Below, piece by piece: positions 23,396-31,195 of a DNA stretch of 33,264 nucleotides. The DNA is taken from positions 1 to 33,264 of the forward strand of contig JAFYQP010000003.1 in assembly GCA_017559855.1 (NCBI GenBank), read 5' to 3'. The DNA comes from Clostridia bacterium (GTDB taxonomy: Bacteria; Bacillota; Clostridia; Oscillospirales; JAAYXM01). The stretch's first letter is position 1. Each line of letters begins with the position of its first letter. The notes below the pieces were generated by a model. It saw nothing but the letters and a program-made list of their open reading frames with translations, did no database searches and was not told the origin of the DNA. The position numbers and the translations under genes are program-made.

Positions 23396-23544
23396 GTATT
23401 GTGTAGTTGTCATTTATTGAAAATTTCGATACACATATAAGCTAAATGCACCCACTTTATAAAAAAGGTTCATACCTCATTTTCAATGGGGAGTGCAAAA
23501 ATACCGCCCATGTACCTTTTATGAAAATTGCGGTCGTTTGCCAG
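23396..23544. other. Non-coding stretch after the ankyrin gene with a possible gene tail
   Basis: No gene start is visible. On the minus strand a short open frame without a start codon runs from about 23586 to 23474 and would end ...RYMGGIFALPIENEV; it crosses the terminator hairpin at 23545-23583. It may be the decayed tail of a gene or a repeated sequence of this genome. Nothing else is recognised. Confidence 0.35.
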
Positions 23545-23583
23545 AAAGAGACTTAACACTTTCGTGTTAGGTCTCTTTTTTGT
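23545..23583 (+). terminator. Strong intrinsic terminator downstream of the ankyrin gene
   Basis: A 15-bp stem (23545-23559 with 23564-23578, loop TTTC, one G·T pair) followed by TTTTG on the plus strand. It lies 150 bases after the ankyrin stop and is the only terminator that can serve it. Confidence 0.85.
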
Positions 23584-23636
23584 TTAGTCGTATAATGGGC
23601 TCGAAACCCGTGGTGGACACCTTTGCTCGTCAACGG

Positions 23637-23858
23637 TCATTTATTGTTTTTGCCCGCGGTATCAACACAATATCCCTTGCACCAAAATCCGCGATTTCGG
23701 TACGCAAATTTCATATTGCCCCACTTTTAAAATACCGGTAATGAACTCTTTTCTTTCAAGTATCCCATAAATCCCGAAGCACTCATTTTGGGTGAGATAC
23801 TTACCAGCATATGTATGTGATCCTGACACATTTCGACTATAGCCTCTTTGGGATCCCG
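23637..23858 (-). pseudogene. tnpA: Remnant of an IS200/IS605-family transposase (TnpA, Y1 HUH)
   Basis: Reading the minus strand from 23858 gives EAIVEMCQDHIHMLVSISPK, then SGFMGYLKEKSSLPVF, an in-frame TAA at 23729-23727, then KWGNMKFAYRNRGFWCKGYC and VDTAGKN before a second stop at 23637. These are the TnpA blocks: HIH is the metal-binding HUH motif, FMGYLKGKSS and FW.KGY.VDT..KN are the usual following segments. The first 50 or so residues are missing upstream (a stop in this frame at about 23865), the C-terminal helix with the catalytic Tyr is missing and one stop interrupts the frame, so the element is dead. No matching left or right end hairpins were found. An overlapping open frame in another phase (23662-23886) is not a gene. 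Confidence 0.82.
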
Positions 23859-23885
23859 CGACTATTGTGCGGTTTTCGTTATACA

Positions 23886-23925
23886 ATAAAGCAGCAACTA
23901 CTCTTTTGAGCAGTTGCTGCTTTAT
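23886..23925. terminator. Long palindrome, probable terminator of the truncated gene
   Basis: A 14-bp stem ATAAAGCAGCAACT/AGTTGCTGCTTTAT with an inner CTC/GAG pairing around TTTT. It lies two bases after the stop of the minus-strand frame at 23927-24139, so it most likely terminated that gene; the U-runs are short (TTTATTG). Confidence 0.65.
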
Positions 23926-23926
23926 A

Positions 23927-24139
23927 TTATGATCCTATATCTTCGTCGTCATGTGGCATATACTCATCGTCAAATTCGCACTTACAAATGGAAATCGATA
24001 CGCTCTCCTCTACCGGAACGACCAAGTACATTCTGCAGCCTTCATTTCCAGCATATTTGTCGATATCTTTAACGAACGGAAAATCCTTGGTATAGTGGTC
24101 TTGAATGTAACGAAATTGTATAACATTGTATTTTAAAAA
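23927..24139 (-). pseudogene. Truncated gene (C-terminal 70 codons of an unknown protein)
   Basis: The minus-strand frame from 24139 to TAA at 23929-23927 is open but has no start codon or ribosome binding site; the upstream side is a stop codon and then the promoter of the plus-strand yitT gene. It reads ...QFRYIQDHYTKDFPFVKDI, then AGNEGCRMYLVVPVEESVS and a strongly acidic end (FDDEYMPHDDEDIGS). The composition is protein-like and the terminator right behind it supports a former gene whose front has been deleted. I do not recognise the family. Confidence 0.6.
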
Positions 24140-24142
24140 CTA

Positions 24143-24171
24143 TTGCAAAATAGCAAAAAAAAATGTAAAAT
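24143..24171 (+). promoter_or_regulatory. Promoter of the second yitT gene
   Basis: Plus strand: -35 TTGCAA (24143-24148), 17-base spacer with a run of nine A, -10 TAAAAT (24166-24171). Confidence 0.65.
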
Positions 24172-24211
24172 GACTATTATGTTAATTTTGTTTTATAAAA
24201 GGATTGAAGGT

Positions 24212-25078
24212 ATGAAAAAAACTCGCATCGTTCTTGATTTAATTATAACTCTTTTTGCTTCGGTTTTATCTGCGGTTGCTCTTTACTGTTTCGTTGAAAC
24301 CGCAAATTTTGCACCAAGTGGTGTTGACGGTATTGCAATGATGACTCAGGAACTTACTGGTATTAACATCGGTTACGTTTCCCTTGCAATCAATATTCCC
24401 CTTCTTATTTGTGCATGGTTTTTTATAAATAAGAAATACGTTGCTTACACAACGATTTTCACCGTCATTTCATCGGTTGCCATGATTCTTATGGAAAAGT
24501 TTACGGTGTACCAGTACATATCCCCCACCAATGCATGGGTTGCGGTATTCGCATCGGGTATTATGATGGGTTTGCGTACCGCTATTATGATTAAAATCGG
24601 CGGTTCAACCGGCGGCGTTGACATTATCGCAAGTATTGTGCAGAAGAAGAAACCCTATCTCAACATCGAGAGCCTTATTTCAATCTTTTGCTACATAATC
24701 ATTGGCTTCTCCTTCTTCGTTTACGGTAATGTTGAAAGTGTCGTGATGTCGGTTGCACAGATGATGATATTCAACGTTGCGATGAATAGTGTTCTCAAAA
24801 CTACAAGAAATGCGGTTGAAGTTCGCATAATCACAAGTAGTCCCGATGATTTTAAGCAGGACATTCTTCTTAACTTAAAACACGGTGCAACAATCATCCC
24901 TTGTGAAGGCATGTTTACCGGCGATCAGAAAAAAATGCTTGTCACCATCATAAACATACGACAGATGGACGACCTTATAAAACTCTCTCGCAAATACCCC
25001 AATTCCTTTATTTACTTCAGCGAGGTAAACGGTGTCTGGGGCAATTTCAGATGGAATAAAACAGACGCAGTAAAATAA
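24212..25078 (+). CDS. YitT family membrane protein with C-terminal DUF2179 domain (copy 2)
   Basis: 288 residues, paralogue of the gene at 19069-19950. Signatures: YCFVETANFAPSGVDGIAMM near residues 26-45, AIMIKIGGSTGGVDIIASIV near 130-150, membrane segments throughout the first 200 residues, then a DUF2179 domain (EVRIITSSPDDFKQDILLNL, LVTIINIRQMDDLIKL, FIYFSEVNGVWG). I start at ATG 24212 after GGATTGAAGG; the open frame to 24143 overlaps the promoter. It differs from copy 1 in the DUF2179 end, which is WGNF rather than GEGF. It is a single-gene unit with its own promoter and a terminator; role unknown. Confidence 0.9.
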   Translation: MKKTRIVLDLIITLFASVLSAVALYCFVETANFAPSGVDGIAMMTQELTGINIGYVSLAINIPLLICAWFFINKKYVAYTTIFTVISSVAMILMEKFTVYQYISPTNAWVAVFASGIMMGLRTAIMIKIGGSTGGVDIIASIVQKKKPYLNIESLISIFCYIIIGFSFFVYGNVESVVMSVAQMMIFNVAMNSVLKTTRNAVEVRIITSSPDDFKQDILLNLKHGATIIPCEGMFTGDQKKMLVTIINIRQMDDLIKLSRKYPNSFIYFSEVNGVWGNFRWNKTDAVK

Positions 25079-25116
25079 AAAAATCCCATTGGTATAAAGA
25101 CCAATGGGATTTTTCT
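25079..25116. terminator. Bidirectional terminator between yitT copy 2 and the polysaccharide operon
   Basis: A 13-bp stem (25081-25093 with 25100-25112, loop ATAAAG). TTTTCTTTT follows on the plus strand and TTTTTTTATTTT on the minus strand, so it ends both convergent units. Confidence 0.93.
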
Positions 25117-25117
25117 T

Positions 25118-26260
25118 TTAATATTTACGCCATACCATTTTATTTACAACGCCGGTATAACTCTGAATAATTTTAACTACCTTTGCAGACACATTCTCGT
25201 CAACATAGTTTTCAACGGGAAGTCCTAAATCGCCGTTTTCATTCATTGATACCGCCACTTCAATCGCCTGAATTACCTGTTCTGTAGTAATTCCCGCAAG
25301 GATAAAGTTGCCACGGTCAAGTGCTTCAGGACGTTCGGTTGACGTTCTTATGCACACAGCGGCAATGGGACTTCCCACAGAGAGGAAGAAACTACTCTCT
25401 TCAGGAAGCGTTCCGCTATCTGAAACAACCGCATAGGCGTTCATTTGAAGGTTGTTATAATCATGGAAACCCAGCGGTTCGTGCTGAATTACACGGGGAT
25501 CAAACTTGAAATTTCTCGCCTCGATGTATTTCTTACTTCTGGGGTGGCAAGAGTAAAGAATAGGCATATCATATTTTTCCGCAACCGCATTTATTGCGTT
25601 CATAAGTGAGAAGAAGTTTTCCTCAGTATCGATGTTCTCCTCACGGTGTGCGGAAAGCAAAATGTACTTCTTTTTCTCAAGGCCGAGTTTTTCTAAAATA
25701 TTACTAGCCTTGATTTTATCAAGATTGGAATGTAACACCTCCGCCATGGGAGAGCCGGTAACATATGTGCGTTCTCTTGCAACGCCTGACGCGTTCAAAT
25801 ATCTGCGTGCGTGCTCAGAATAACACATATTAACGTCTGCGGTAACGTCTACAATCCTTCTGTTTGTCTCTTCAGGTAAACATTCGTCAAAGCATCTGTT
25901 ACCCGCTTCCATATGGAATATGGGAATGTGAAGTCGTTTTGCACCGATGACGGAAAGGCAAGAGTTTGTATCACCCAAGACAAGCAATGCGTCGGGTTTT
26001 ACCTCGACCATAAGTTCATATGACTTTGCGATAATATTTCCGATTGTTGCACCGAGATTATCCCCTACTGCACTTAAATAATAGTCGGGTGCACGAAGTC
26101 CTAAATCTTCAAAGAACACCTGATTCAGTGTGTAATCGTAGTTCTGACCGGTGTGAACAAGCACTTGGTCGAAATATTTGTCACACGCCTTAATTACCGC
26201 CGACAAGCGTATAATCTCCGGTCTTGTACCAACTATTGTCATTAGTTTAAGTTTGGACAT
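25118..26260 (-). CDS. capG: UDP-N-acetylglucosamine 2-epimerase family, CapG/WbjD type (UDP-L-FucNAc synthesis)
   Basis: Non-hydrolysing UDP-HexNAc 2-epimerase, 380 residues: VGTRPEIIRLSAVI, HTGQNYDYTLNQVFF, LVLGDTNSCLSV, FHMEAGNRC, PEETNRRIVD, LSAHREENID, VVSDSGTLPEESSF and VCIRTSTERPEAL. General WecB members make UDP-ManNAc, but the gene directly follows capF and capE, the arrangement that defines the last step of UDP-N-acetyl-L-fucosamine synthesis, where it epimerises C2 of UDP-L-pneumosamine. The RTSTERPEA motif is common in that subgroup. ATG 26260 follows GAGGAGG formed by the end of capF. It is the last gene of the operon. Confidence 0.9.
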   Translation of the reverse strand: MSKLKLMTIVGTRPEIIRLSAVIKACDKYFDQVLVHTGQNYDYTLNQVFFEDLGLRAPDYYLSAVGDNLGATIGNIIAKSYELMVEVKPDALLVLGDTNSCLSVIGAKRLHIPIFHMEAGNRCFDECLPEETNRRIVDVTADVNMCYSEHARRYLNASGVARERTYVTGSPMAEVLHSNLDKIKASNILEKLGLEKKKYILLSAHREENIDTEENFFSLMNAINAVAEKYDMPILYSCHPRSKKYIEARNFKFDPRVIQHEPLGFHDYNNLQMNAYAVVSDSGTLPEESSFFLSVGSPIAAVCIRTSTERPEALDRGNFILAGITTEQVIQAIEVAVSMNENGDLGLPVENYVDENVSAKVVKIIQSYTGVVNKMVWRKY

Positions 26261-26263
26261 AAC

Positions 26264-27406
26264 TCAAACCTCCTCGTAAAAAGTATCCGGCTTCTCCGGA
26301 TCAAAACATTCGTTTGCCCACATAAATGTTACCATATCGGTATCACCCAGGTTTTCAATATTATGGGTATATCCCACCGGAATATCCACAACCTCGATTT
26401 TATCACCCGACACGAAGTATTCATGTACCTTCGCATCACCTATTTTGCGGAAGCGGATGACGCCCGTACCACTTACCACAACGAATTTCTCATTCTTGGT
26501 ATGATGCCAATGATTTCCCTTTGTGATGCCGGGTTTTGAAATATTAACACTAAACTGTCCCCTGTCAAGAGTCTTTATAATTTCAGTAAAACTTCCTCTT
26601 GCATCGCAGTTCATTTTAAGTTCATAGGAAAATCCGTCTTCAGGCAGATATGAGAGATAGGTAGAATACAGTTTTTTCGCAAAAGCATCGCTTAAGTTCG
26701 GGACAGATAAGTTTTTCCTGCTATCTTTAAAAGAATACAAAAGATCAACAATCTCCCCTAGTGTTATTGTGTGAACGATTGGCACTTTGCAGTATTCTCC
26801 GTCACGCGTTTCCTCACCGGAAAGTGCTCTTATAAGTTCATCCACCACATCATCTATGTAAACCAAATTCATAACAGTTTCTCTGTTGTTTACAGTTATT
26901 TCCAAGTCATTTGCAATATTATTGCAGAATGTGGCAACCGCACTGTTGTAATTAGGTCTGCACCATTTACCGAAAACGTTGGGGAATCGATAGACGAGCA
27001 CCTTTGCACTACTCTCTTTGCCGTACTCAAAAAATAAATCCTCGCCTGCTTTTTTCGACTGACCATATGGGTTGTCAAGTGCCGCCTGAATGGAAGATGA
27101 CAGCATTACAGGACATAAATTGTTGTGCTTTTTCAACGTGTTGAGCAGTTTGTCGGCAAAGCCGAAATTGCCGCTCATAAATTCGTCCGTGTTCTGCGGA
27201 CGGTTAACACCTGCCAGATTAAACACAAAGTCTGCTTTTCGGCAGTATTCATCAAGTTCATTTTCACTTGAGTCAATATCATATTCAAAAATCGTAATAT
27301 CCTGTGATATGTTTCTTGTTTTGTCTTTGCCATCACGGATATTTTCAAGAGACGCAACAAGATTTCGTCCTACAAAACCCATTGCCCCGGTTATAAGTAT
27401 ATTCAT
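26264..27406 (-). CDS. capF: CapF/WbjC-type bifunctional SDR reductase plus cupin
   Basis: 380 residues starting MNILITGAMGFVGRNL (ATG 27406, behind AAAGGAAAG; the longer frame to 27457 lies inside capE). The N-terminal extended SDR domain has the GxxGxxG loop, FNLAGVNRP, NPYGQSKKAGE (YxxxK) and FPNVFGKW. From about residue 270 a cupin domain has SVNISKPGITKGNHWHH, NEKFVVVSGTGVIRFR and VDIPVGYTHNIENLG with the metal-binding His residues. In S. aureus CapF the cupin epimerises C3 and the SDR part reduces C4 to give UDP-L-pneumosamine. Order capE-capF-capG is intact. Confidence 0.94.
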   Translation of the reverse strand: MNILITGAMGFVGRNLVASLENIRDGKDKTRNISQDITIFEYDIDSSENELDEYCRKADFVFNLAGVNRPQNTDEFMSGNFGFADKLLNTLKKHNNLCPVMLSSSIQAALDNPYGQSKKAGEDLFFEYGKESSAKVLVYRFPNVFGKWCRPNYNSAVATFCNNIANDLEITVNNRETVMNLVYIDDVVDELIRALSGEETRDGEYCKVPIVHTITLGEIVDLLYSFKDSRKNLSVPNLSDAFAKKLYSTYLSYLPEDGFSYELKMNCDARGSFTEIIKTLDRGQFSVNISKPGITKGNHWHHTKNEKFVVVSGTGVIRFRKIGDAKVHEYFVSGDKIEVVDIPVGYTHNIENLGDTDMVTFMWANECFDPEKPDTFYEEV

Positions 27407-27407
27407 A

Positions 27408-28448
27408 TCAGTTCTTTCCTTTTGCAAGTTCTTCTTGGATATATGCAAGAGCAGCAATCTTTGCCATAGTTTCAGAAACGTTTAAAAGTTCGGTATTGTT
27501 GGAGTTAAACTCGGTTAACGTATTACGCTCAGCATTTCCCTCGCTGAAATACTTATCATAGTTAAGTCCACGCTTGTCGCAAGGGACACGATAAAACTCG
27601 CCCATATCAATTGCGTTTGCACACTCTTCGTTAGTAAGAAGTGTTTCGTACATCTTCTCGCCGTGACGGATGCCGATAATCTTGATAGCACTCTTATCGC
27701 CGCCAAAAAGTTCGCAAACCGCTTCAGCCTGAGTCTGAATAGTACAAGCAGGTGCTTTCTGTACAAGGATATCTCCCGCTTCACCATTTTCAAACGCAAA
27801 TAAAACAAGGTCAACCGCTTCGTCAAGAGACATAATAAATCTTGTCATATCAGGATTTGTTATGGTAATGGGAGCACCCGTTCTAATTTGCTCAATCCAC
27901 AACGGAATAACCGAACCACGGGAGCACATAACGTTACCGTATCGAGTACAGCAGATTTTTGTCTTTTCCGGATCTACAGTTCTCGCTTTTGCAACAACTA
28001 CTTTTTCCATCATCGCCTTGCTTGTACCCATTGCATTTACCGGATATGCTGCTTTGTCGGTTGACAAGCAGACAACATTTTTAACGCCCGCTTCAATCGC
28101 GGCATTCAGCACGTTTTCAGTACCGAGCACGTTTGTTTTTACCGCCTCAATGGGGAAAAACTCACAGGAGGGTACCTGTTTAAGTGCCGCTGCGTGGAAA
28201 ACATAGTCCACACCATACATAGCGTTTTTAATCGAGTTAATGTCACGAACGTCGCCGATATAGAATTTAATTTTATCCGCAACCTCCGGCATTTTAACCT
28301 GGAACTCGTGACGCATATCGTCCTGTTTTTTCTCATCGCGGGAGAATATTCTTATCTCCTTGATGTCGGTCTTGAGGAAACGGTTAAGCACCGCATTGCC
28401 GAAAGATCCTGTACCACCGGTTATTAGTAATGTTTTTCCTTTAAACAT
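27408..28448 (-). CDS. capE: CapE/WbjB-type UDP-GlcNAc 4,6-dehydratase / 5-epimerase
   Basis: 346 residues of the polysaccharide-biosynthesis SDR family. FKGKTLLITGGTGSFGNAVL at the N-terminus, FSRDEKKQDDMRHEF, YVFHAAALKQVPSCEFFP, and the active-site segment STDKAAYPVNAMGTSKAMMEK near 126-146, then CTRYGNVMCSRGSVIPLW and GEKMYETL. It starts the pathway by dehydrating UDP-GlcNAc at C4/C6 with inversion at C5. Close relatives (FlaA1/PseB) serve pseudaminic acid synthesis, but the adjacent cupin-containing capF decides for L-FucNAc. ATG 28448 has AAAGGAGG. capF follows one base after its stop. Confidence 0.94.
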   Translation of the reverse strand: MFKGKTLLITGGTGSFGNAVLNRFLKTDIKEIRIFSRDEKKQDDMRHEFQVKMPEVADKIKFYIGDVRDINSIKNAMYGVDYVFHAAALKQVPSCEFFPIEAVKTNVLGTENVLNAAIEAGVKNVVCLSTDKAAYPVNAMGTSKAMMEKVVVAKARTVDPEKTKICCTRYGNVMCSRGSVIPLWIEQIRTGAPITITNPDMTRFIMSLDEAVDLVLFAFENGEAGDILVQKAPACTIQTQAEAVCELFGGDKSAIKIIGIRHGEKMYETLLTNEECANAIDMGEFYRVPCDKRGLNYDKYFSEGNAERNTLTEFNSNNTELLNVSETMAKIAALAYIQEELAKGKN

Positions 28449-28466
28449 TTAAAAGCCTCCTTTTGG

Positions 28467-29663
28467 CTATATCATATCTAAATCTTCAATGAGTTTCATT
28501 CTTATATCACAATTTTCCTTTTCGTCTTTCCGTCCCAAAACATAGCCTATTCCACGATGAAGCCATGCGTAAGGCAATAAAATCGGCCATTTTTTGAGGT
28601 ACGGGTACTTAGCGTAAAGAACTTGTTTTTTTACAAATGCCGCTTTTAAAAAACTTTTGATTTTTCCTAAAAGTGTAGGCTTTTTCTTAATCTGCTTTTC
28701 CTGCAGAACCCTGTTCATATACTTAAAATAGAAATTGCGTCGCTCTTCCTTATCTCTACCGAAAACACCGCCGTTTTCTATATCTTCAAGCAATTTGTTT
28801 GCGGTATGGATTATCTTTTCATTTTCCGTATATATTTCGTCAATAGGCGAAATCTCTAAATACTTTTTGCCGATATACTGACACACGTTAAAGAATGCGG
28901 AGTACTTCATTCGTTTAAGTGCTAAGATAAACTTTTCACGATCCATTTCATCCCAAAAACGGTGCACGTATAAAAGCACATCTGTAATCTGTCGGATTCC
29001 CACTCCGCTTCCCAAAAAATGTTTCACGCAGTGGAGAAAATTATATATCGCTCCGTCATTTACGCCCAAAGTTTTTATCTTAAAATAATTTGGTATCGTC
29101 TTTTCAATAAAGTCCTCGCTTATTCCGCTGTTTCCGCCGAATAAAACATCGCATCTTAAATCGTCATAAAGTTTGGTGTGAAGTTCTATGGTTTCATTTT
29201 TTGCATTGCGGCACACAACCTCATAATGATCTATCGCCGCTTTGTCGTAATAAAAACCGCTTTTTACGAGCAACTCAAGTGCTTTGTCTTTATCTGCTTC
29301 ACCGATAAGCAGGTCAACGTCTGCGGATGTACGGTAATCCGGATTTGGGTACAAAGCGGAATTGGATATTCCCTTTAACGTACAACAAGACACTCCGTTT
29401 TTGGAAAGCGTTTCCACAGTGCTGTAAATCGAGTAAATCTTTGTAACCGATGCGGTAAGACTCGCCCGGAATTTCATTTTTATTTGTTTCTTCACTTCCT
29501 CATCAAGGTCGAGAGAAAGGGCGGCATTTGCCACAAGCATCCAAACGCCCTGAGTTGATGCAGCATCAAGGATTGCCGTGATATCGGTGTTTATTTTTTC
29601 TGCCCGCTTCCCGTTTATTTCGCAGGAAAGCAGGTATAGCATATCAGAAAAAACCGTGGTCAC
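28467..29663 (-). CDS. Nucleotidyltransferase-fold protein of unknown function (PF14907-like)
   Basis: 398 residues. The central part reads LKGISNSALYPNPDYRTSAD then VDLLIGEADKDKALELLVKSGF (about 96-135), with Asp-x-Asp (DVD) as the presumed metal pair, and ETIELHTKLYDDLR near 157 as the third acidic strand. This is the layout of the 'uncharacterised nucleotidyltransferase' family often found in exopolysaccharide clusters. The rest is helical with a basic C-terminus (residues about 320-370). The start is GTG 29663, with only a weak ribosome binding site, five bases after the flippase stop; ATG 29642 is the alternative. It lies between sugar-nucleotide genes and the flippase, so a role in polysaccharide synthesis or its control is likely, but the reaction is unknown. 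Confidence 0.82.
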   Translation of the reverse strand: MTTVFSDMLYLLSCEINGKRAEKINTDITAILDAASTQGVWMLVANAALSLDLDEEVKKQIKMKFRASLTASVTKIYSIYSTVETLSKNGVSCCTLKGISNSALYPNPDYRTSADVDLLIGEADKDKALELLVKSGFYYDKAAIDHYEVVCRNAKNETIELHTKLYDDLRCDVLFGGNSGISEDFIEKTIPNYFKIKTLGVNDGAIYNFLHCVKHFLGSGVGIRQITDVLLYVHRFWDEMDREKFILALKRMKYSAFFNVCQYIGKKYLEISPIDEIYTENEKIIHTANKLLEDIENGGVFGRDKEERRNFYFKYMNRVLQEKQIKKKPTLLGKIKSFLKAAFVKKQVLYAKYPYLKKWPILLPYAWLHRGIGYVLGRKDEKENCDIRMKLIEDLDMI

Positions 29664-29667
29664 AAAC

Positions 29668-31194
29668 TCACTTCTTTCGTTTAAATAATACCTTAACTAT
29701 TGAAACAAGACCTTTAAATTCTTTTGTTCTTCCGAAGAAAACAAGTATAACCCCTGCAAAAATCGCGGTTACTACAAAAAGGTCAACAAACAGAATAAAG
29801 AACGATGTCTGCGGAATGAAACTTAATACGAATTTAGCGACAATAGCAATCGACACAAGTGCTATTAGGTAAATGCCCATATTGGCGAAATATTTCCACG
29901 GTTTAATACCAAATCCGTATTTCAAAATCATTCTCGGATCATACCATGACGTGGTAATAAGGTTGGTAAGTACGGTTGACAAGAACACACCTGTAATGCC
30001 CATTGTTTTGGCAAAATAAATTGAAAAGGCAATATTGAACACCGCACCGATAATCGGTCTGTAACGGCCTTTTACAAAAAGTCCCAATGTGTTTCTATAC
30101 ATTGTACTAATAGAATTAAGTCCGTAAATATACAGATTTGCCACAATAAGCACAACCGTCCAGACGGGGAGAAGAAATCCATCACCTATCCACCATTTGA
30201 TAAAATGCTGAACAAGACAGAAAATCGCAACGGCACAGAAACCATAAGTTATAAAGGCAAGAAAATTCATTTGATAATATATTTCAAGTGAACGTTCCTT
30301 ATTTTTTTCATCCGCATTAAGATTTCCCACACTCGCGACAAAACTGTTAAATATATTTATCAAAACTTTTCTTGCCGCATTAATTACAAGTACGTAGTTT
30401 GAGTATATTCCCACAACTCCGATACCTATAAATGATGACAAAACTACACTTGATGTTCCATTTAATATTACGTCACCTATTCTGTAAAGCATAAGAGAAT
30501 AAACATCTTTAAGCATATGTTTTTTCTCTGCTTTGTCAAGCTTGTCCGCACCTTTGTATTTGAGTTCCTCTGAGTACATTCTCTGTGCAATTGCCGATTT
30601 TACAAAATTGCAGGTTATTGTGCTTGTCATAAGCAAAATCAAATACAAATAGAAGTTTTTAAAAACAAGTAAAGTTATGCCCTGAACTATCACAAGTCCA
30701 ATCTCAAAAATCGTACTGATAATATTGAGAATATAATTCTTTTGATTAACTACGATTAAGTTACTTTTATAAACAGCAAGGTATGAAAGTGATGAATTGA
30801 GAAGGTATAAAAGAAAAATAAAGTGAATGTGTTTTATTGCTTCGCCATCATACTTAATAAGATATTCAAGAAACGGCATCAAGCAAAGACCTGCAACTAA
30901 AATTACCGCTGAAATAGTGTAGTAGCACTTTCTGTAAAAAGCCATTAAGGTCTTTATCTTTTCCGTATTTTTCTCTGCTACCGGCTTGTACAGATTGAAA
31001 ATTATGGCGTTACCCACACCAAGTTCCGCAAGGTTTAAAATCATCAGTATATCCGAGAATAAACCGTTTACACCGAGATATGTGTTACCAAGCATCTTTA
31101 TAAAAATTGTTCTTAAGACAAACTCAAGGATTGTCTTTACCGCAAGATATCCGATGCTTACAATGGCATTTCTCGCAGAATTGAATGTTCTCAA
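29668..31194 (-). CDS. Polysaccharide flippase (Wzx/MATE-like, MVF superfamily)
   Basis: 508 residues with 12-14 hydrophobic segments. The N-terminus RTFNSARNAIVSIGYLAVK, then FVLRTIFIKMLGNTYLGVNG and LAELGVGNAIIFNLYKP are typical of Gram-positive Wzx-like lipid-linked oligosaccharide flippases. It should move the undecaprenyl-linked repeat unit across the membrane. The start is TTG 31194 after AAAAGGGTGA, with the glycosyltransferase stop one base upstream; no ATG fits as well. The C-terminus is basic (VLFKRKK). Confidence 0.9.
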   Translation of the reverse strand: MRTFNSARNAIVSIGYLAVKTILEFVLRTIFIKMLGNTYLGVNGLFSDILMILNLAELGVGNAIIFNLYKPVAEKNTEKIKTLMAFYRKCYYTISAVILVAGLCLMPFLEYLIKYDGEAIKHIHFIFLLYLLNSSLSYLAVYKSNLIVVNQKNYILNIISTIFEIGLVIVQGITLLVFKNFYLYLILLMTSTITCNFVKSAIAQRMYSEELKYKGADKLDKAEKKHMLKDVYSLMLYRIGDVILNGTSSVVLSSFIGIGVVGIYSNYVLVINAARKVLINIFNSFVASVGNLNADEKNKERSLEIYYQMNFLAFITYGFCAVAIFCLVQHFIKWWIGDGFLLPVWTVVLIVANLYIYGLNSISTMYRNTLGLFVKGRYRPIIGAVFNIAFSIYFAKTMGITGVFLSTVLTNLITTSWYDPRMILKYGFGIKPWKYFANMGIYLIALVSIAIVAKFVLSFIPQTSFFILFVDLFVVTAIFAGVILVFFGRTKEFKGLVSIVKVLFKRKK

Positions 31195-31195
31195 A

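Noticed and set aside
23587-23620. T-arm-like sequence (GGGTTTCGAGCCC on the minus strand), possible tRNA fragment or att site
   Set aside because: No acceptor, D or anticodon arms can be drawn around it, and it has an extra base compared with the tRNA-Trp T arm, so a tRNA or att call is not supported.
23662-23886. 74-residue minus-strand frame
   Set aside because: It is in the wrong phase over the transposase remnant; the neighbouring phase gives clear TnpA motifs.
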